From: Paenibacillus pinihumi DSM 23905 = JCM 16419
GTDB taxonomy: Bacteria; Bacillota; Bacilli; Paenibacillales; Paenibacillaceae
NCBI RefSeq assembly: GCF_000422505.1
Contig: NZ_AULX01000006.1
Span: 248,001 to 312,000, forward strand
Reading direction: 5' to 3'
Length of the DNA stretch: 64,000 nucleotides
The position numbers and the translations under genes are program-made. Positions 7,401-15,875 of the stretch are shown here, piece after piece. The notes beneath the pieces are model-generated. The model was not told the origin of the DNA. It worked only from the letters and a program-made list of their open reading frames with translations, and did no database searches. Every line of letters begins with the position of its first letter. The first letter of the stretch is position 1.

Positions 7401-9416
7401 AAGAGCAAACTCAAATGTGCCTGATGCCTTATTGGCATCCGAGTTAACGGCAACGCCGTTTGCGCCGATAACTTTCATCGTCATCGCCGCCTTGGAGGCG
7501 TGCGCTCTGACATCATTGACATCTCTGCTGTCAATTGTCGTCTGGCGGGTGACGGTAGCGCTGCTTCCATCGCTTGTTGCCGTAGCCGGAAGCTGGCCAC
7601 CGGACTTCGCCCATAACTGAGCCTGCAAATCAACCGGCGATGCGCCTTTCGACGTCAATTCGGTAACAATGACGTTCTCCGTTGCCGACGTCCACGTCCT
7701 CATGGACAAAGGAGTCCCGCCGATCTCCATCTCTGTCTTTACTTCGGCATCCAGAATATTCTGAATCTCATGCAGCTTCCCTTCCGGCTTGAAACGATTC
7801 AATCCCGGTGTTTCAAATGCGGACAGCTGTAAAATCGTTGAAGCTGCATCCGCCGTTACCCGAATGTAACGCGCTGTGAATGAATCGGTCGTTACATCTA
7901 CGAATTTGTCACGGCTGCTGATCTGCCCCCCGATCGTCTCCCAGCTTTGGCCGTCCTCGCTTGCTTCTACCTCAATAGACGAAGCATGTCCGAGACGGAC
8001 GACATACCTGGCTAGATCGTAGCTGCCGCCAAGATCGTAAGTCTTGGATTTTCCCTCCGGTTGCTGCGGCAATCCGCCGCCTGCATCGGGTACCTCGTTG
8101 AATAGTTCGAATTGGCCAATTCGGGCTCTTGGATCAGACGTTCCTTGCGTTCCTTCTGTAACGTACAACCGGACATACCGTGCCGTGACCGGCTGATCCA
8201 GTCGGACATCCGTCGTGGCGCTTGTGTTGCCTTCCACTTTATAAGCGGTCTGCCAGTCTTCCTCCTCCGTGTTTCTCGTTTGCAGCTCGAAGGCCTTCGT
8301 ATTGTTGGCGGATTGATCCGGCCGTGCCGCCCCGTCATGCTGAACGACTAAACGGTTAAAGGCTTTCTCCCCGCCCAAATCGACCTCCAGCCACCAAGGC
8401 CCCGGATGACCGTCTCCATGGTAACTGCTAGTCCAGCCTTCGTAGCCGGAATTAGGACTCCATGCTCCATTGACCGCCCGGTCAGGAATCAGATGGTAAT
8501 GCGCGGAGCTTGCCGTAGCCTTTTTATTCAAAGTGAGAGATACCGGCTCTTCCGGCAGCTGTGGCGTATTCTCCTGATCAACCAAGTCCGGATTGTTGTA
8601 CAATTCGAACTGACCGATCCGGGCCCTCGGGTATTGTATCGAATCCGGTGTCGTCTCCTGCGTTCCATTCATAATGAACAAACGCGCATACCTTGCCGTG
8701 ACAGGAAAAGGAAGCATAATATCCGTAATTGCATCGTGATTTCCAGTCACTGTATACGTATCCGTCCATGTCGAACCGTTAGCGCTTGTCTGCAGTTTGA
8801 AGTTAAGCGTATTATTAGCCGTTTCATTAGGCCGTGCGGCTGCATCATGACGCACGACAAACCGATTGAAGGTTGTATCTGCACCCAAATCAACCATCAG
8901 CCACTGCGCATTGCCTACCGGCGAGACCCAGCCTTCGTAGCCGCTCCCCCACTGCCCGTTCACTGCACGATCTGCCGAAAATCCCGAATGATCAGCGCTT
9001 GAGGCAGCCTTCTTTTGATAAGCAAGCGATGTCGTCTGCGGATCGGGCGCTTGCGTGCCGTTAGGTTTTTTCTGAATCGTAACGCCTCCAATTGGCATCG
9101 GAGAACCTCTATACGCCCAGAAATCGCCCTTAGAAATATAAAAGGTTTTCGATTCGGCGTCTCCGCCGGAAGTTACGCCAACATCGCCATTCCCTAATAA
9201 AGCCGTCTTGGGCATCGTCGAGACGAATAACCCCTCATAGGAAGTATCCGTCCATTCGCCATAGTATTTGGATATCTTAGCTTGTAGCTTACTCCACTCT
9301 CCGTCTTGTTGAACAACAGTTTGCGGAACGGGGGCTGCCCCTGCGAGTCCCCCGCCTGCCAGACAAAGCGACAACGCTAACGACAGCGTCCGCTTCAATA
9401 ATCTCTTTCGGTTCAT
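4410..9416 (-). CDS. S-layer-anchored six-hairpin glycosidase (GH95-like) with F5/8 C domains
   Basis: This 1668-residue secreted enzyme has a signal peptide (about 1-27) and an N-terminal piece ending DFWAYRGSPMPIGG. Two clear F5/8 type C sugar-binding modules follow (about 130-275 and 290-440), each ending RIGQFELYN or RIGQFELFN, and a weaker third (about 455-535). The interrupted beta-sandwich then resumes (EIQNILDAEVKTEMEIGG, MRTWTSATENVIVTEL). Next is an alpha/alpha six-hairpin catalytic region (about 720-1180; SSDYHMNYNF). After it come a Gly/Ser/Asn linker, a beta domain and three SLH repeats (about 1490-1668) that should tether it to the cell wall. The architecture resembles alpha-L-fucosidase GH95 or related GH families; the true substrate is not determined. 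Start: ATG with a GGGAGGATG ribosome site. It is last in the operon after its transporter. Confidence 0.75.
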   Translation of the reverse strand: MNRKRLLKRTLSLALSLCLAGGGLAGAAPVPQTVVQQDGEWSKLQAKISKYYGEWTDTSYEGLFVSTMPKTALLGNGDVGVTSGGDAESKTFYISKGDFWAYRGSPMPIGGVTIQKKPNGTQAPDPQTTSLAYQKKAASSADHSGFSADRAVNGQWGSGYEGWVSPVGNAQWLMVDLGADTTFNRFVVRHDAAARPNETANNTLNFKLQTSANGSTWTDTYTVTGNHDAITDIMLPFPVTARYARLFIMNGTQETTPDSIQYPRARIGQFELYNNPDLVDQENTPQLPEEPVSLTLNKKATASSAHYHLIPDRAVNGAWSPNSGYEGWTSSYHGDGHPGPWWLEVDLGGEKAFNRLVVQHDGAARPDQSANNTKAFELQTRNTEEEDWQTAYKVEGNTSATTDVRLDQPVTARYVRLYVTEGTQGTSDPRARIGQFELFNEVPDAGGGLPQQPEGKSKTYDLGGSYDLARYVVRLGHASSIEVEASEDGQSWETIGGQISSRDKFVDVTTDSFTARYIRVTADAASTILQLSAFETPGLNRFKPEGKLHEIQNILDAEVKTEMEIGGTPLSMRTWTSATENVIVTELTSKGASPVDLQAQLWAKSGGQLPATATSDGSSATVTRQTTIDSRDVNDVRAHASKAAMTMKVIGANGVAVNSDANKASGTFEFALGPGQTVYLVTAIGGGGRTYDSKGKLLQAAEPEVQAASLLHDIVGLADIQSLHGKHQDWWKNFWLTSYISMDTSDPKLDTLMKYYYAAQYVLGSSIREDKVAPGLYSLWHTTDSSQWSSDYHMNYNFISTFYGVNSSNRAWMGLPAIDAILDYAGEGEKNAASTEHLLNIGHGDHGVQARQFVESKIAKGDIDPINGIPDALLYPVSLGPWGMKIERDYSYYGQLLDAIFSTYTLIEYYDYTLDESFLPVMYDYLKKCLALYEAWLEKENGKYVLYSAYNEGTWGKNSAVELAVLKNTLSHAIKASSKLNMDADKREQWQTILDNLAPQPTATYAGKTIFSLAEKHWNNNQWEDLARPIPWDGNILPMESVIPGDQIGYYSPDTDLQVAHNTISVFVDEAIGGGKNGAWSQYNNFPKIFANAVRVRYPAQEIVDNFALTIEEQMEKNLTITDDSDFHGAEKSGATEAINSMMLLSDLGVMKVFPNWLKNRDAEFKNLRAKGAFVVSSAYRADTQSVRYVDLTSEAGQPVTIASPWMSGIVVKDENGRNIPAVAGTAPNHAKEVTYTFNTTKGMKYRIVAVENESGGSGGSNGSYPGTNNGNGSNSGGPATEGGNGVVKAPEPTVDAAGLATTSIDAAAFKKAASASNSIRIEVPAKSGAKGYAVNLPAEAFVAGAAVRSIEVATEAGSIRVSSNMLKGEVPAGSQQVTLIIRNADKTAMDASVQADIGSRPAVEISIQVDGAVQAWSNPASPIAISIPYVPAAAEELADAEHIFVWQIDEAGKQHIIPTGKYDPATGTVTFKTTVPGSFAVGYVHKSFKDLNRYGWARKAIEVMASKGVIKGVAADTYVPSAPVKRADFILLLVRALGLSGDTASGASFSDVPSDAYYADAVAVAKKLGIVTGVGNGQFNPEQSVTRQDMMVMIGRAMTAAGHSLNRGSAADLAGFKDRANVASYAVQSAATLVKSGIVEGSGEQINPRGITTRAEAAVVIYRIYNK

Positions 9417-9455
9417 TCTTGCTCATCCTCCCATTCAAGGCTTTTTTCTTGTTGT

Positions 9456-10967
9456 TTATTTGGAGGCTTTCCAACTGTCGATCTGTGACTGCATCTCGGA
9501 GATGATTTTATCCAGACCGGCTTTCTTCAGCTTGTCGTTCATCTTCGGCAGCGTCGTATCCGGATCGGAGATGCCCGTAATGAGACCGGCATAGAATTCG
9601 TCTACGACAGAAGCCGTTTGTGCGAGTTCGCTCTTCACATTGGTCGGGTCAAACGAGAAGCCGAGCAGCTTGGATGGAATCGCCGCAGCGTTCTTGTCCG
9701 GGCCCGCCGGATACCATTTCGGCTGCGTCTCACTCGTGCGGTAGGAGTTGAACATGTTGCCGTATTCCCAGCCGGAATCGACCCAATAACCCGCATTGTC
9801 GTTCTTCTTGATCAAGTCGTCGCTGACTTTCGTGTAATGCGTACCTTCGATCCCGTAACTCATCAGGTTAAATAGTTCAGGATCGGAATACATCAGGTTA
9901 TAGAACATCATCGCTCTTTCCGGATCTTTAGACGTGCGCGAAATCGCCGTCATCGTCGCGATAATGGAGCCCGTGCTCATGTACGGCTTGGAAAATTCGA
10001 CTGCAGCCACTTTCGACGCGTCGCCTCCGCCAAATTTGGGAGCCTGGCTGGCGGGCGAATCCGGATTAATAACCGTGAACGTGGAAGAGATGTATTTGCC
10101 CGCGAGTTCGTCGGAGCTCGTATCCTTCAGCGTTGCAGCGTCTTTACGAATAATCCCCTTTTTATACCACTCATGCATTTGCTTCAGAAGATCGGTGAAT
10201 TCTTGCGTTTCATACAGATTGACGACTTGGCTCGCGTCGTCGTCGATCCGAACGACACCGGGATTTTTGGACGAGAAAGATTCGAGACCCATCGCAGACC
10301 CATAGTTATTCATAATGTCTACGTCGCCTTTTAAGCTGAACGGATATTTGTCCGGGTCGCCTGCTTTGACTTTTTCGAGGAACGGAGTCAGATCGGCCAG
10401 CGACTTGAATTGGTCCGCGGTGTACCCGTATTTATCCAAATAGTCCTTATTGATCAGAACGCCAGGCGTTCTGGCCAACACTTGCGTATTGATGATCGCG
10501 TAGAGCTTACCTTGAACTTTAGCTGCATCCCAAGCGGCTGGAGGCACTTGCTCCAGGATGTCCGGACCGTGCTGCTGAAGGAGGTCCGTAATGTCGAGGA
10601 ACGCGCCTTTGTTCACGTTCGTCAAGTAATCGTTCGTCCAGTTGGATGTGAAGATCAGGTCGGCTTTTTCGCCGGAAGCGGCAATCGCTTGCATCCTCTG
10701 ATCATAAGTTCCCCAGTCGACCAGCCTGATATCTAGCGTTGCATTGATTTTCTCTTTCGTAATTTTGCTCATCGCGTCCTGAACAAGCTTCGCGTCCGGG
10801 AATACGCTTTGCGGCAAATACCATGTAATTTCGTAAGGCTTCAGATCCGAAACAGCACTTGATTCACTTGATTCGGTGTCGTTGCTGCTGCAGGCGCTAA
10901 GCATCGAACTGACGAACAACATGAGAGCCAGCAATACTATGCCGAACTTTAACCCTTTTCTTTTCAT
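9456..10967 (-). CDS. LplA-like extracellular sugar-binding lipoprotein
   Basis: The 503-residue protein is the solute-binding subunit of a carbohydrate ABC transporter (CUT1, LplA/YtcQ type). A lipoprotein signal ends at LSAC with Cys26, and a Ser/Glu-rich linker follows. The binding-protein fold includes YEITWYLPQ near the start and NTQVLARTPGVLINKDYLDKYG in the middle. A GGAGGG ribosome site precedes the ATG. It lies between the two permease genes upstream and the surface glycosidase downstream, all co-oriented. It probably captures oligosaccharides released by that enzyme. No ATPase gene is nearby, as is usual for these Paenibacillus systems, which share a general MsmX-type ATPase. Confidence 0.85.
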   Translation of the reverse strand: MKRKGLKFGIVLLALMLFVSSMLSACSSNDTESSESSAVSDLKPYEITWYLPQSVFPDAKLVQDAMSKITKEKINATLDIRLVDWGTYDQRMQAIAASGEKADLIFTSNWTNDYLTNVNKGAFLDITDLLQQHGPDILEQVPPAAWDAAKVQGKLYAIINTQVLARTPGVLINKDYLDKYGYTADQFKSLADLTPFLEKVKAGDPDKYPFSLKGDVDIMNNYGSAMGLESFSSKNPGVVRIDDDASQVVNLYETQEFTDLLKQMHEWYKKGIIRKDAATLKDTSSDELAGKYISSTFTVINPDSPASQAPKFGGGDASKVAAVEFSKPYMSTGSIIATMTAISRTSKDPERAMMFYNLMYSDPELFNLMSYGIEGTHYTKVSDDLIKKNDNAGYWVDSGWEYGNMFNSYRTSETQPKWYPAGPDKNAAAIPSKLLGFSFDPTNVKSELAQTASVVDEFYAGLITGISDPDTTLPKMNDKLKKAGLDKIISEMQSQIDSWKASK

Positions 10968-11038
10968 AGAATAACCCTCCTATATCTAGTTATTATCATT
11001 CCAATATGGACTGATAAACGAGTGGAATTTTGCCCCCG

Positions 11039-11926
11039 TTAACCTTTGATAGACCCAACGGTCAACCCTTTGATCAAATATTTCTGGAAGAACGGGAAGG
11101 CGAACATCATCGGGCCCGCCGCCAGGATCGCGATCGCCATACGCGACGATTCGGCCGGTATTGCGCTCATATCAACGTTGATGCCTGCCTGCATGTTTTT
11201 GGTCAGAAACTCGATATTCGTCATGATTCGCTGCAGGTAGTACTGCAGAGGGACAAGGTTTTCGTTCTGGATGTACAACATAGCCAGCCACCAGTCGTTC
11301 CAATATGCGAGGGCATAGAACAGGCCGATGGTCGCCAGTGCCGGTTTGGTCAGCGGCAGGATAATGCGGGCAAATATCCCCCATTCCCCGGCTCCGTCTA
11401 TTTTCGCGGATTCGATGATCTCGAACGGCAACCCGTCCATGAACCCTTTCATCAGCATCGTGAACCATGCGCTGACGCCGTACGGTAAAATAAGCGCCCA
11501 AAGCGTATCTTGAATATGCAGAACGTTCGTCGCAACGATATAAGAAGGAACGAGACCCGCATTGAACAATAAGGTAAAGAAGACAAAAAACGTCGTTAGC
11601 CGGCTGTACCGGTAATCCTTGCGGGTCATGACGTAAGCAATCGATGAGGTAAGCAATAAAGATAATGTCGTTCCCGCAGTCGTCACGATGATCGTAATCA
11701 AATAGGATTGCAGGAGTCCCTTCGGGGTCCGGAAAATATAGTCGTACGCCTGAAACGAAAAGTTCTGCGGAATCAGCTTATACCCGTACCGCGCGATGTC
11801 CGCATCGCTGGACACTGATACCGAGATCACGTACAGAAGCGGAAATATGATCAAGAGTGACAAGATGATGAAAACTACGATAATCCATGGCTGGTTTCCA
11901 GCTGTTTCTATGTTTGATTTGCGCAT
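11039..11926 (-). CDS. LplC/YtcP-like ABC transporter permease
   Basis: The 295-residue membrane protein has six predicted transmembrane segments. It carries the permease EAA loop as EIIESAKIDGAGEWGIFARIILPLTKP (split here only by description), through which it contacts the ATPase. The C-terminus KYLIKGLTVGSIKG is typical of the LplC group. I start at ATG 11926, nine bases from a GGAGG site; an in-frame GTG two codons earlier is too close to that site. It is translated right after its partner permease (16-bp gap) and before the binding protein. Confidence 0.85.
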   Translation of the reverse strand: MRKSNIETAGNQPWIIVVFIILSLLIIFPLLYVISVSVSSDADIARYGYKLIPQNFSFQAYDYIFRTPKGLLQSYLITIIVTTAGTTLSLLLTSSIAYVMTRKDYRYSRLTTFFVFFTLLFNAGLVPSYIVATNVLHIQDTLWALILPYGVSAWFTMLMKGFMDGLPFEIIESAKIDGAGEWGIFARIILPLTKPALATIGLFYALAYWNDWWLAMLYIQNENLVPLQYYLQRIMTNIEFLTKNMQAGINVDMSAIPAESSRMAIAILAAGPMMFAFPFFQKYLIKGLTVGSIKG

Positions 11927-11941
11927 CTTCACTCGCCTCCG

Positions 11942-12871
11942 TTAGAACAGCGCGTTCTCTTTGTTGAATTTCCGAACGATCAGATTCGTCGAGAAGACGA
12001 GCACCAATCCGACGATCGCCTGGTACAGGCTGGCAGCGGAAGCCATGCCGATATCCCCTGTCACCCTAAGTGCGCGGAATACGTACGTATCCACGACGTC
12101 CGTTGTCGAATACAGCATCCCGGCATCCCGCGGAATGAAGTAGAATAACCCGAAATCCGAATAGAAAATCCGGCCTATATTTAACATGACAAGCAGCGTG
12201 ATCAGCGGAGCGATAAGCGGAATCGAGATTTTGCGGATTTGCTGGAACCGGGTAGCTCCGTCGATCGAAGCCGCCTCGAAATACGTTGGATCGATCGCGA
12301 TCAAACCGGTGAAGAAGATAATCGCGGTGTAGCCGACGTTTTTCCATAAGTACGTAAGTGTCAGAATAACCGGCCAGTAGTCGGGATTGCTGTACCAGTC
12401 CACCGGAATCAGATTCATCCACTCCAGTGCTTTGTTGATGACGCCGTAAGTCGGATTCAGTAAAATGTAAGTTATGAAACCGACAACGACCCAGGATAGA
12501 AAGTAAGGAAAAAACAGTACTGTCTGAAAAATTCTCACCCATCTTCTCCCCAGTTCCGCCATCAGCAAACCGATGATTACGGAGACGAACGTGCCTATGA
12601 CGATGAACATTCCGTTTAGCAGAAGCGTGTTCCTCGTAATACGCATCGCATCCTGGGATTGAAAGAAAAACTTGAAGTTGTCCAGCCCGACCCAATCGCT
12701 TCCCCAAATTCCTTTGGCATAGTTAATGTCCTTGAAAGCGATTACGATTCCAAACATCGGCAAGTAGTAAAACACGAAGACGATGATCAAGGCGGGCAGG
12801 CTGAGGAAAAATAAACTTTTGCTTCTCCAGAATTGTCTGCCCTCGTTGCGCAACCCTGTCCAAATTCTCAC
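11942..12871 (-). CDS. LplB/YteP-like ABC transporter permease
   Basis: This 309-residue permease of the CUT1 group has six membrane segments. Its first one carries FYYLPMFGIVIAFKDINY, which is diagnostic of LplB-type proteins; the EAA loop reads EAASIDGATRFQQIRKISIP. The open frame extends upstream to 12985 with ATGs at 12961 and 12928. Only the GTG at 12871 has a strong ribosome site (GAGGGGGA, nine bases away), so I prefer it. The first gene of the transporter operon, it is separated from the upstream AraC-type sensor gene by a terminator, so it needs its own promoter in 12872-13118. I could not fix that promoter with confidence. Confidence 0.8.
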   Translation of the reverse strand: MRIWTGLRNEGRQFWRSKSLFFLSLPALIIVFVFYYLPMFGIVIAFKDINYAKGIWGSDWVGLDNFKFFFQSQDAMRITRNTLLLNGMFIVIGTFVSVIIGLLMAELGRRWVRIFQTVLFFPYFLSWVVVGFITYILLNPTYGVINKALEWMNLIPVDWYSNPDYWPVILTLTYLWKNVGYTAIIFFTGLIAIDPTYFEAASIDGATRFQQIRKISIPLIAPLITLLVMLNIGRIFYSDFGLFYFIPRDAGMLYSTTDVVDTYVFRALRVTGDIGMASAASLYQAIVGLVLVFSTNLIVRKFNKENALF

Positions 12872-13118
12872 CTTATGGCTTCCCCCTCTCGGCGATCCGT
12901 GACCGCCTCTTTGTTGTACCTCGAGCATACTGGAATCGTCCGTCGGCTGGATACTGCTCATTTTTTCGCGGCACCAAAAAAACACTGTACGAAACGCAAA
13001 AATGCGTAAAATCGACTGTACTTTTATCTAAAATAACCGGATTATTGCGAAAAACAGTGCCGGAAGCTGAGTAAAGCCAGAATATTAGAGGGTCCTTTCT
13101 GCGTCATACTTTTATACA

Positions 13119-13165
13119 GCAAAAAGGTACTGCACCCTCCGCAAAATTGGAGAAACAGTACCTTC
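13119..13165 (-). terminator. Terminator after the AraC-type sensor gene
   Basis: Minus-strand stem AAGGTACTG / CAGTACCTT with an inner CTCC / GGAG helix, followed by UUUUUG. It separates the regulator from the transporter genes. The rest of 12986-13248 shows no gene. Confidence 0.7.
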
Positions 13166-13248
13166 TTGAGTTAACTGAACTACAATAGGAGCTTCGTATA
13201 TAAATGTAGTTGTACTAATAAACAGAGCTTTGCTCTATTAAATGTCAT

Positions 13249-15621
13249 TTATTTAGCCACCCTGTCTTCTCTCCTGCTCGCGATATATTCTCTTGGCGTC
13301 ATTCCGTAATTCGCTTTGAACAGTTTATAAAAATAACTTTCGTTCTCTATGCCTACCCTGCGCATGATATCTTGAATGCTGAGCTTGGAGTTCTCCATCC
13401 ACTCCACCGCCTTAGCCAAGCGGACCTGAGTGATATATTCCGGAATCGACATACCGAAATGCTCCTTGGCGATTTTGCTGAGCTTATACGAGGACAATCG
13501 CATCATGCTGGAGATCCCCGTCGCCGAAAGCCCCGAGTCGAAGTAGTTGTTGTCGATGATCTCCTTGATCGTGTCGGCTGCAACTCTATTGCCTTCGAGG
13601 ACGTTGTCCTTCCTTTCGATCCCGATAGACCCGATCGACTCCAGCAATTGGCGCTCGAATCCGTCGATCGTCTCTTCCTCGAAAAGTTCGCGGTTGAGCA
13701 GCAGCTTCGGAATGCTAATCGGCTCTTTGCGCGAACGGTTCATCTCGTAGATCGCTTTCTTGAGATGATTCACGACCTGCATCCCGACGAGCATAGTATC
13801 GCTATACTCGAGCTTGCGGATATGGAGGAACAGCTCATGGAATTTCTCTTCCGTCTTCACGAGATCGCCTTTCCTGAACGTCTCGATAAAGCGGCTCTCC
13901 ATCTCCAGCGTCTGTTCAAGATCGGCGCCGCTTGTCCGTTCGTCGATCGCGGACTGTGTGATAACGGACATAGGGCCGTACACGTAACGGTACGCGCTGT
14001 TCGCGAATGCCTGGCTATAGGCGGAGGCGATCGCTGTATAGTCGGAGGCGGGCTCGCTGATTGCTGCAGAGAAGGTCACGCCGTAGTGGCGCGAAATATA
14101 GCTTTGAGCCTCCTCCAGCAAGAATGCCGCCTGTTCCTCCATTTCTTCACTGTCCGCCGCGCCCAGCAAGATCGTGAACGAATCGTCCTTCATGTCGACG
14201 GTCAGTGCGACGAATGACTTGGCCAGCACCTCGGCGGTCACGTTCGCGATCGCGAACCGGAGCAATTCGCGTTCGGCCAAGCTTCGGCGCATGAACGGCT
14301 TATAGTTGTCGATCCGAAGCGCGCAGAGCAGGAACGGTTTCTCCCTGGAGAACGAAGCGCCGAGCTGCTTAAACGTATCGTCGGCATCGGATGCGCTCAT
14401 GCCAAGGCTGTCTACGAGCATTTTTTTCAGGAAGTACAGCTTCATGATGTTCGTATTGTTGTTTTTCTCCAGTTGGTATTCGTACAACTGCTCTTTAGAC
14501 TGGCGATAGACTTCCGTCAAATAAGCAAATTCGTCCCGGGCGCCGGAGCGAAGAATCGGATCTTGAGCAGATCCGGGGCCAGCCATCGACGTCTGCTCCA
14601 TTAATCTCCGAACCGGAGAATAAATCCCCCGCGTGACGGACAACGTTAACAGCAGCGCCCCGATGAACACAACGGCCGTAATGAGCAGAATCGTGTCCAA
14701 CAGTTGCTTCAGGTTAGCGTAAACTTCCTTGTAGGGTCTTGCTTCGAGAAGCGTCAATCCAGTGTTCTCCAGGTGAATGTATGAGATCAGGTATTTCTCG
14801 CCTTGCAAGCTTTTCGACAGGAAGCCGGAAGAGGCGTCCCCTTGCGCGGGTTGATCAGCGGATTGCGCATATGCCTCGCGGATTTTAACGGCGAACGGAT
14901 TCGAAGCGACCGGATCGCTCAAATCGGTCTCGATAAATTGATTGGCGCTATCAAGGATATACAGGAAGCTGCTTGTCCCGGTGTCATTCCTGCTTAACGC
15001 CCGGATATTGTCGATGACCCAGTCCAGCTTGATGTTCAAAATGACGGCGCCGTCCATCCGATTCTGCTCGTCCACATTCTCGTACATGATGTAGCTCATG
15101 GCGGTAATGGATTTCGGATCGGGTGCGGCGGATACTTGCAGCTTGCGCACAACCGCTTTTAACAAAGGAATTCGATCATACGACTTCAATGCCTGATCCA
15201 GCTCGGCATCAACATGGAACAAATCCCCGAACGTGGAGTAATAGACGTTCTTGTGTTTGTTATAAACATAGATGGAGTGCAAGAACGGATTGTTGGCAAT
15301 GATCGTGGCATTTAGCTTGTTGATCGTGCTTAAATGATCGTAAGTTTCATCTCCCGTCAAATACATTAGCGCCTTGATATCGTTGTTGCCGTATGTGGAC
15401 AGCGTCAAATTCCGAATTGTCGAGTCCAAGTAATCGATATTGTATTTCACCTGCGACAAAATCTTCTGGCTGTTCTCGTATTCACTTTGAAGCACCTTGC
15501 GTTCGACGCTATAGTAAGTCAGCGCGGAGAAAGAAAATACGATGAGCAAAATGACGCAAGCGATCCACAGGAATATTCTTAACCAATATTTCTTTTCTTG
15601 GTATACTCGTAAGAAGCGCAT
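13249..15621 (-). CDS. Membrane-bound AraC-type sensor/regulator
   Basis: This 790-residue one-component regulator has an N-terminal membrane segment (about 17-38), a long extracytoplasmic Cache-like sensor region, and a second membrane segment (about 305-330). A cytoplasmic middle region follows, then two AraC helix-turn-helix units at the end (LSATGISSMMRLSSYKLSKI and LSIQDIMRRVGIENESYFYK). Proteins of this build regulate neighbouring LplABC sugar transporters in Paenibacillus. Here it is upstream of, and co-oriented with, the transporter and glycosidase genes, so it is the likely activator of that locus. I start at ATG 15621 behind GGTGGGA; a GTG at 15633 also exists. It is shut off by the terminator at 13119. 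Confidence 0.85.
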   Translation of the reverse strand: MRFLRVYQEKKYWLRIFLWIACVILLIVFSFSALTYYSVERKVLQSEYENSQKILSQVKYNIDYLDSTIRNLTLSTYGNNDIKALMYLTGDETYDHLSTINKLNATIIANNPFLHSIYVYNKHKNVYYSTFGDLFHVDAELDQALKSYDRIPLLKAVVRKLQVSAAPDPKSITAMSYIMYENVDEQNRMDGAVILNIKLDWVIDNIRALSRNDTGTSSFLYILDSANQFIETDLSDPVASNPFAVKIREAYAQSADQPAQGDASSGFLSKSLQGEKYLISYIHLENTGLTLLEARPYKEVYANLKQLLDTILLITAVVFIGALLLTLSVTRGIYSPVRRLMEQTSMAGPGSAQDPILRSGARDEFAYLTEVYRQSKEQLYEYQLEKNNNTNIMKLYFLKKMLVDSLGMSASDADDTFKQLGASFSREKPFLLCALRIDNYKPFMRRSLAERELLRFAIANVTAEVLAKSFVALTVDMKDDSFTILLGAADSEEMEEQAAFLLEEAQSYISRHYGVTFSAAISEPASDYTAIASAYSQAFANSAYRYVYGPMSVITQSAIDERTSGADLEQTLEMESRFIETFRKGDLVKTEEKFHELFLHIRKLEYSDTMLVGMQVVNHLKKAIYEMNRSRKEPISIPKLLLNRELFEEETIDGFERQLLESIGSIGIERKDNVLEGNRVAADTIKEIIDNNYFDSGLSATGISSMMRLSSYKLSKIAKEHFGMSIPEYITQVRLAKAVEWMENSKLSIQDIMRRVGIENESYFYKLFKANYGMTPREYIASRREDRVAK

Positions 15622-15623
15622 TC

Positions 15624-15875
15624 TCAGTCCCACCCTATATCAGCTTCGTTTATCGGCCCGTCGGAGTTTCCGTAATGAATCTCGGCTTTGCATATATGGC
15701 CGGCGCGGACAGCTGCTCTATGCCATGCAGCAAGTTCATGAGCAAGCTGGCCGCCGTCTATCCCAATCGCAGAATGGGATGATTCATACTTTTCGGAACC
15801 GTGTCCATCTGTGACAGCCATAATGGTTACCGACTGTCCATTCACCACGCTATGTGACACTGCAAGCGCATCCAT
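15624..15875 (-). pseudogene. Possible PP2C-type phosphatase remnant
   Basis: An 83-codon frame ends two bases upstream of the AraC sensor start. Its centre reads VTIMAVTDGHGSEKYESS, resembling the first metal-binding motif (DGHGS) of PPM/PP2C serine/threonine phosphatases, followed by HELAAWHRAA where those proteins have a conserved helix. The rest of a phosphatase is absent and the flanks are degenerate. I read it as a remnant. It could instead be a small leader frame whose stop, close to the next start, couples translation. Confidence 0.3.
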
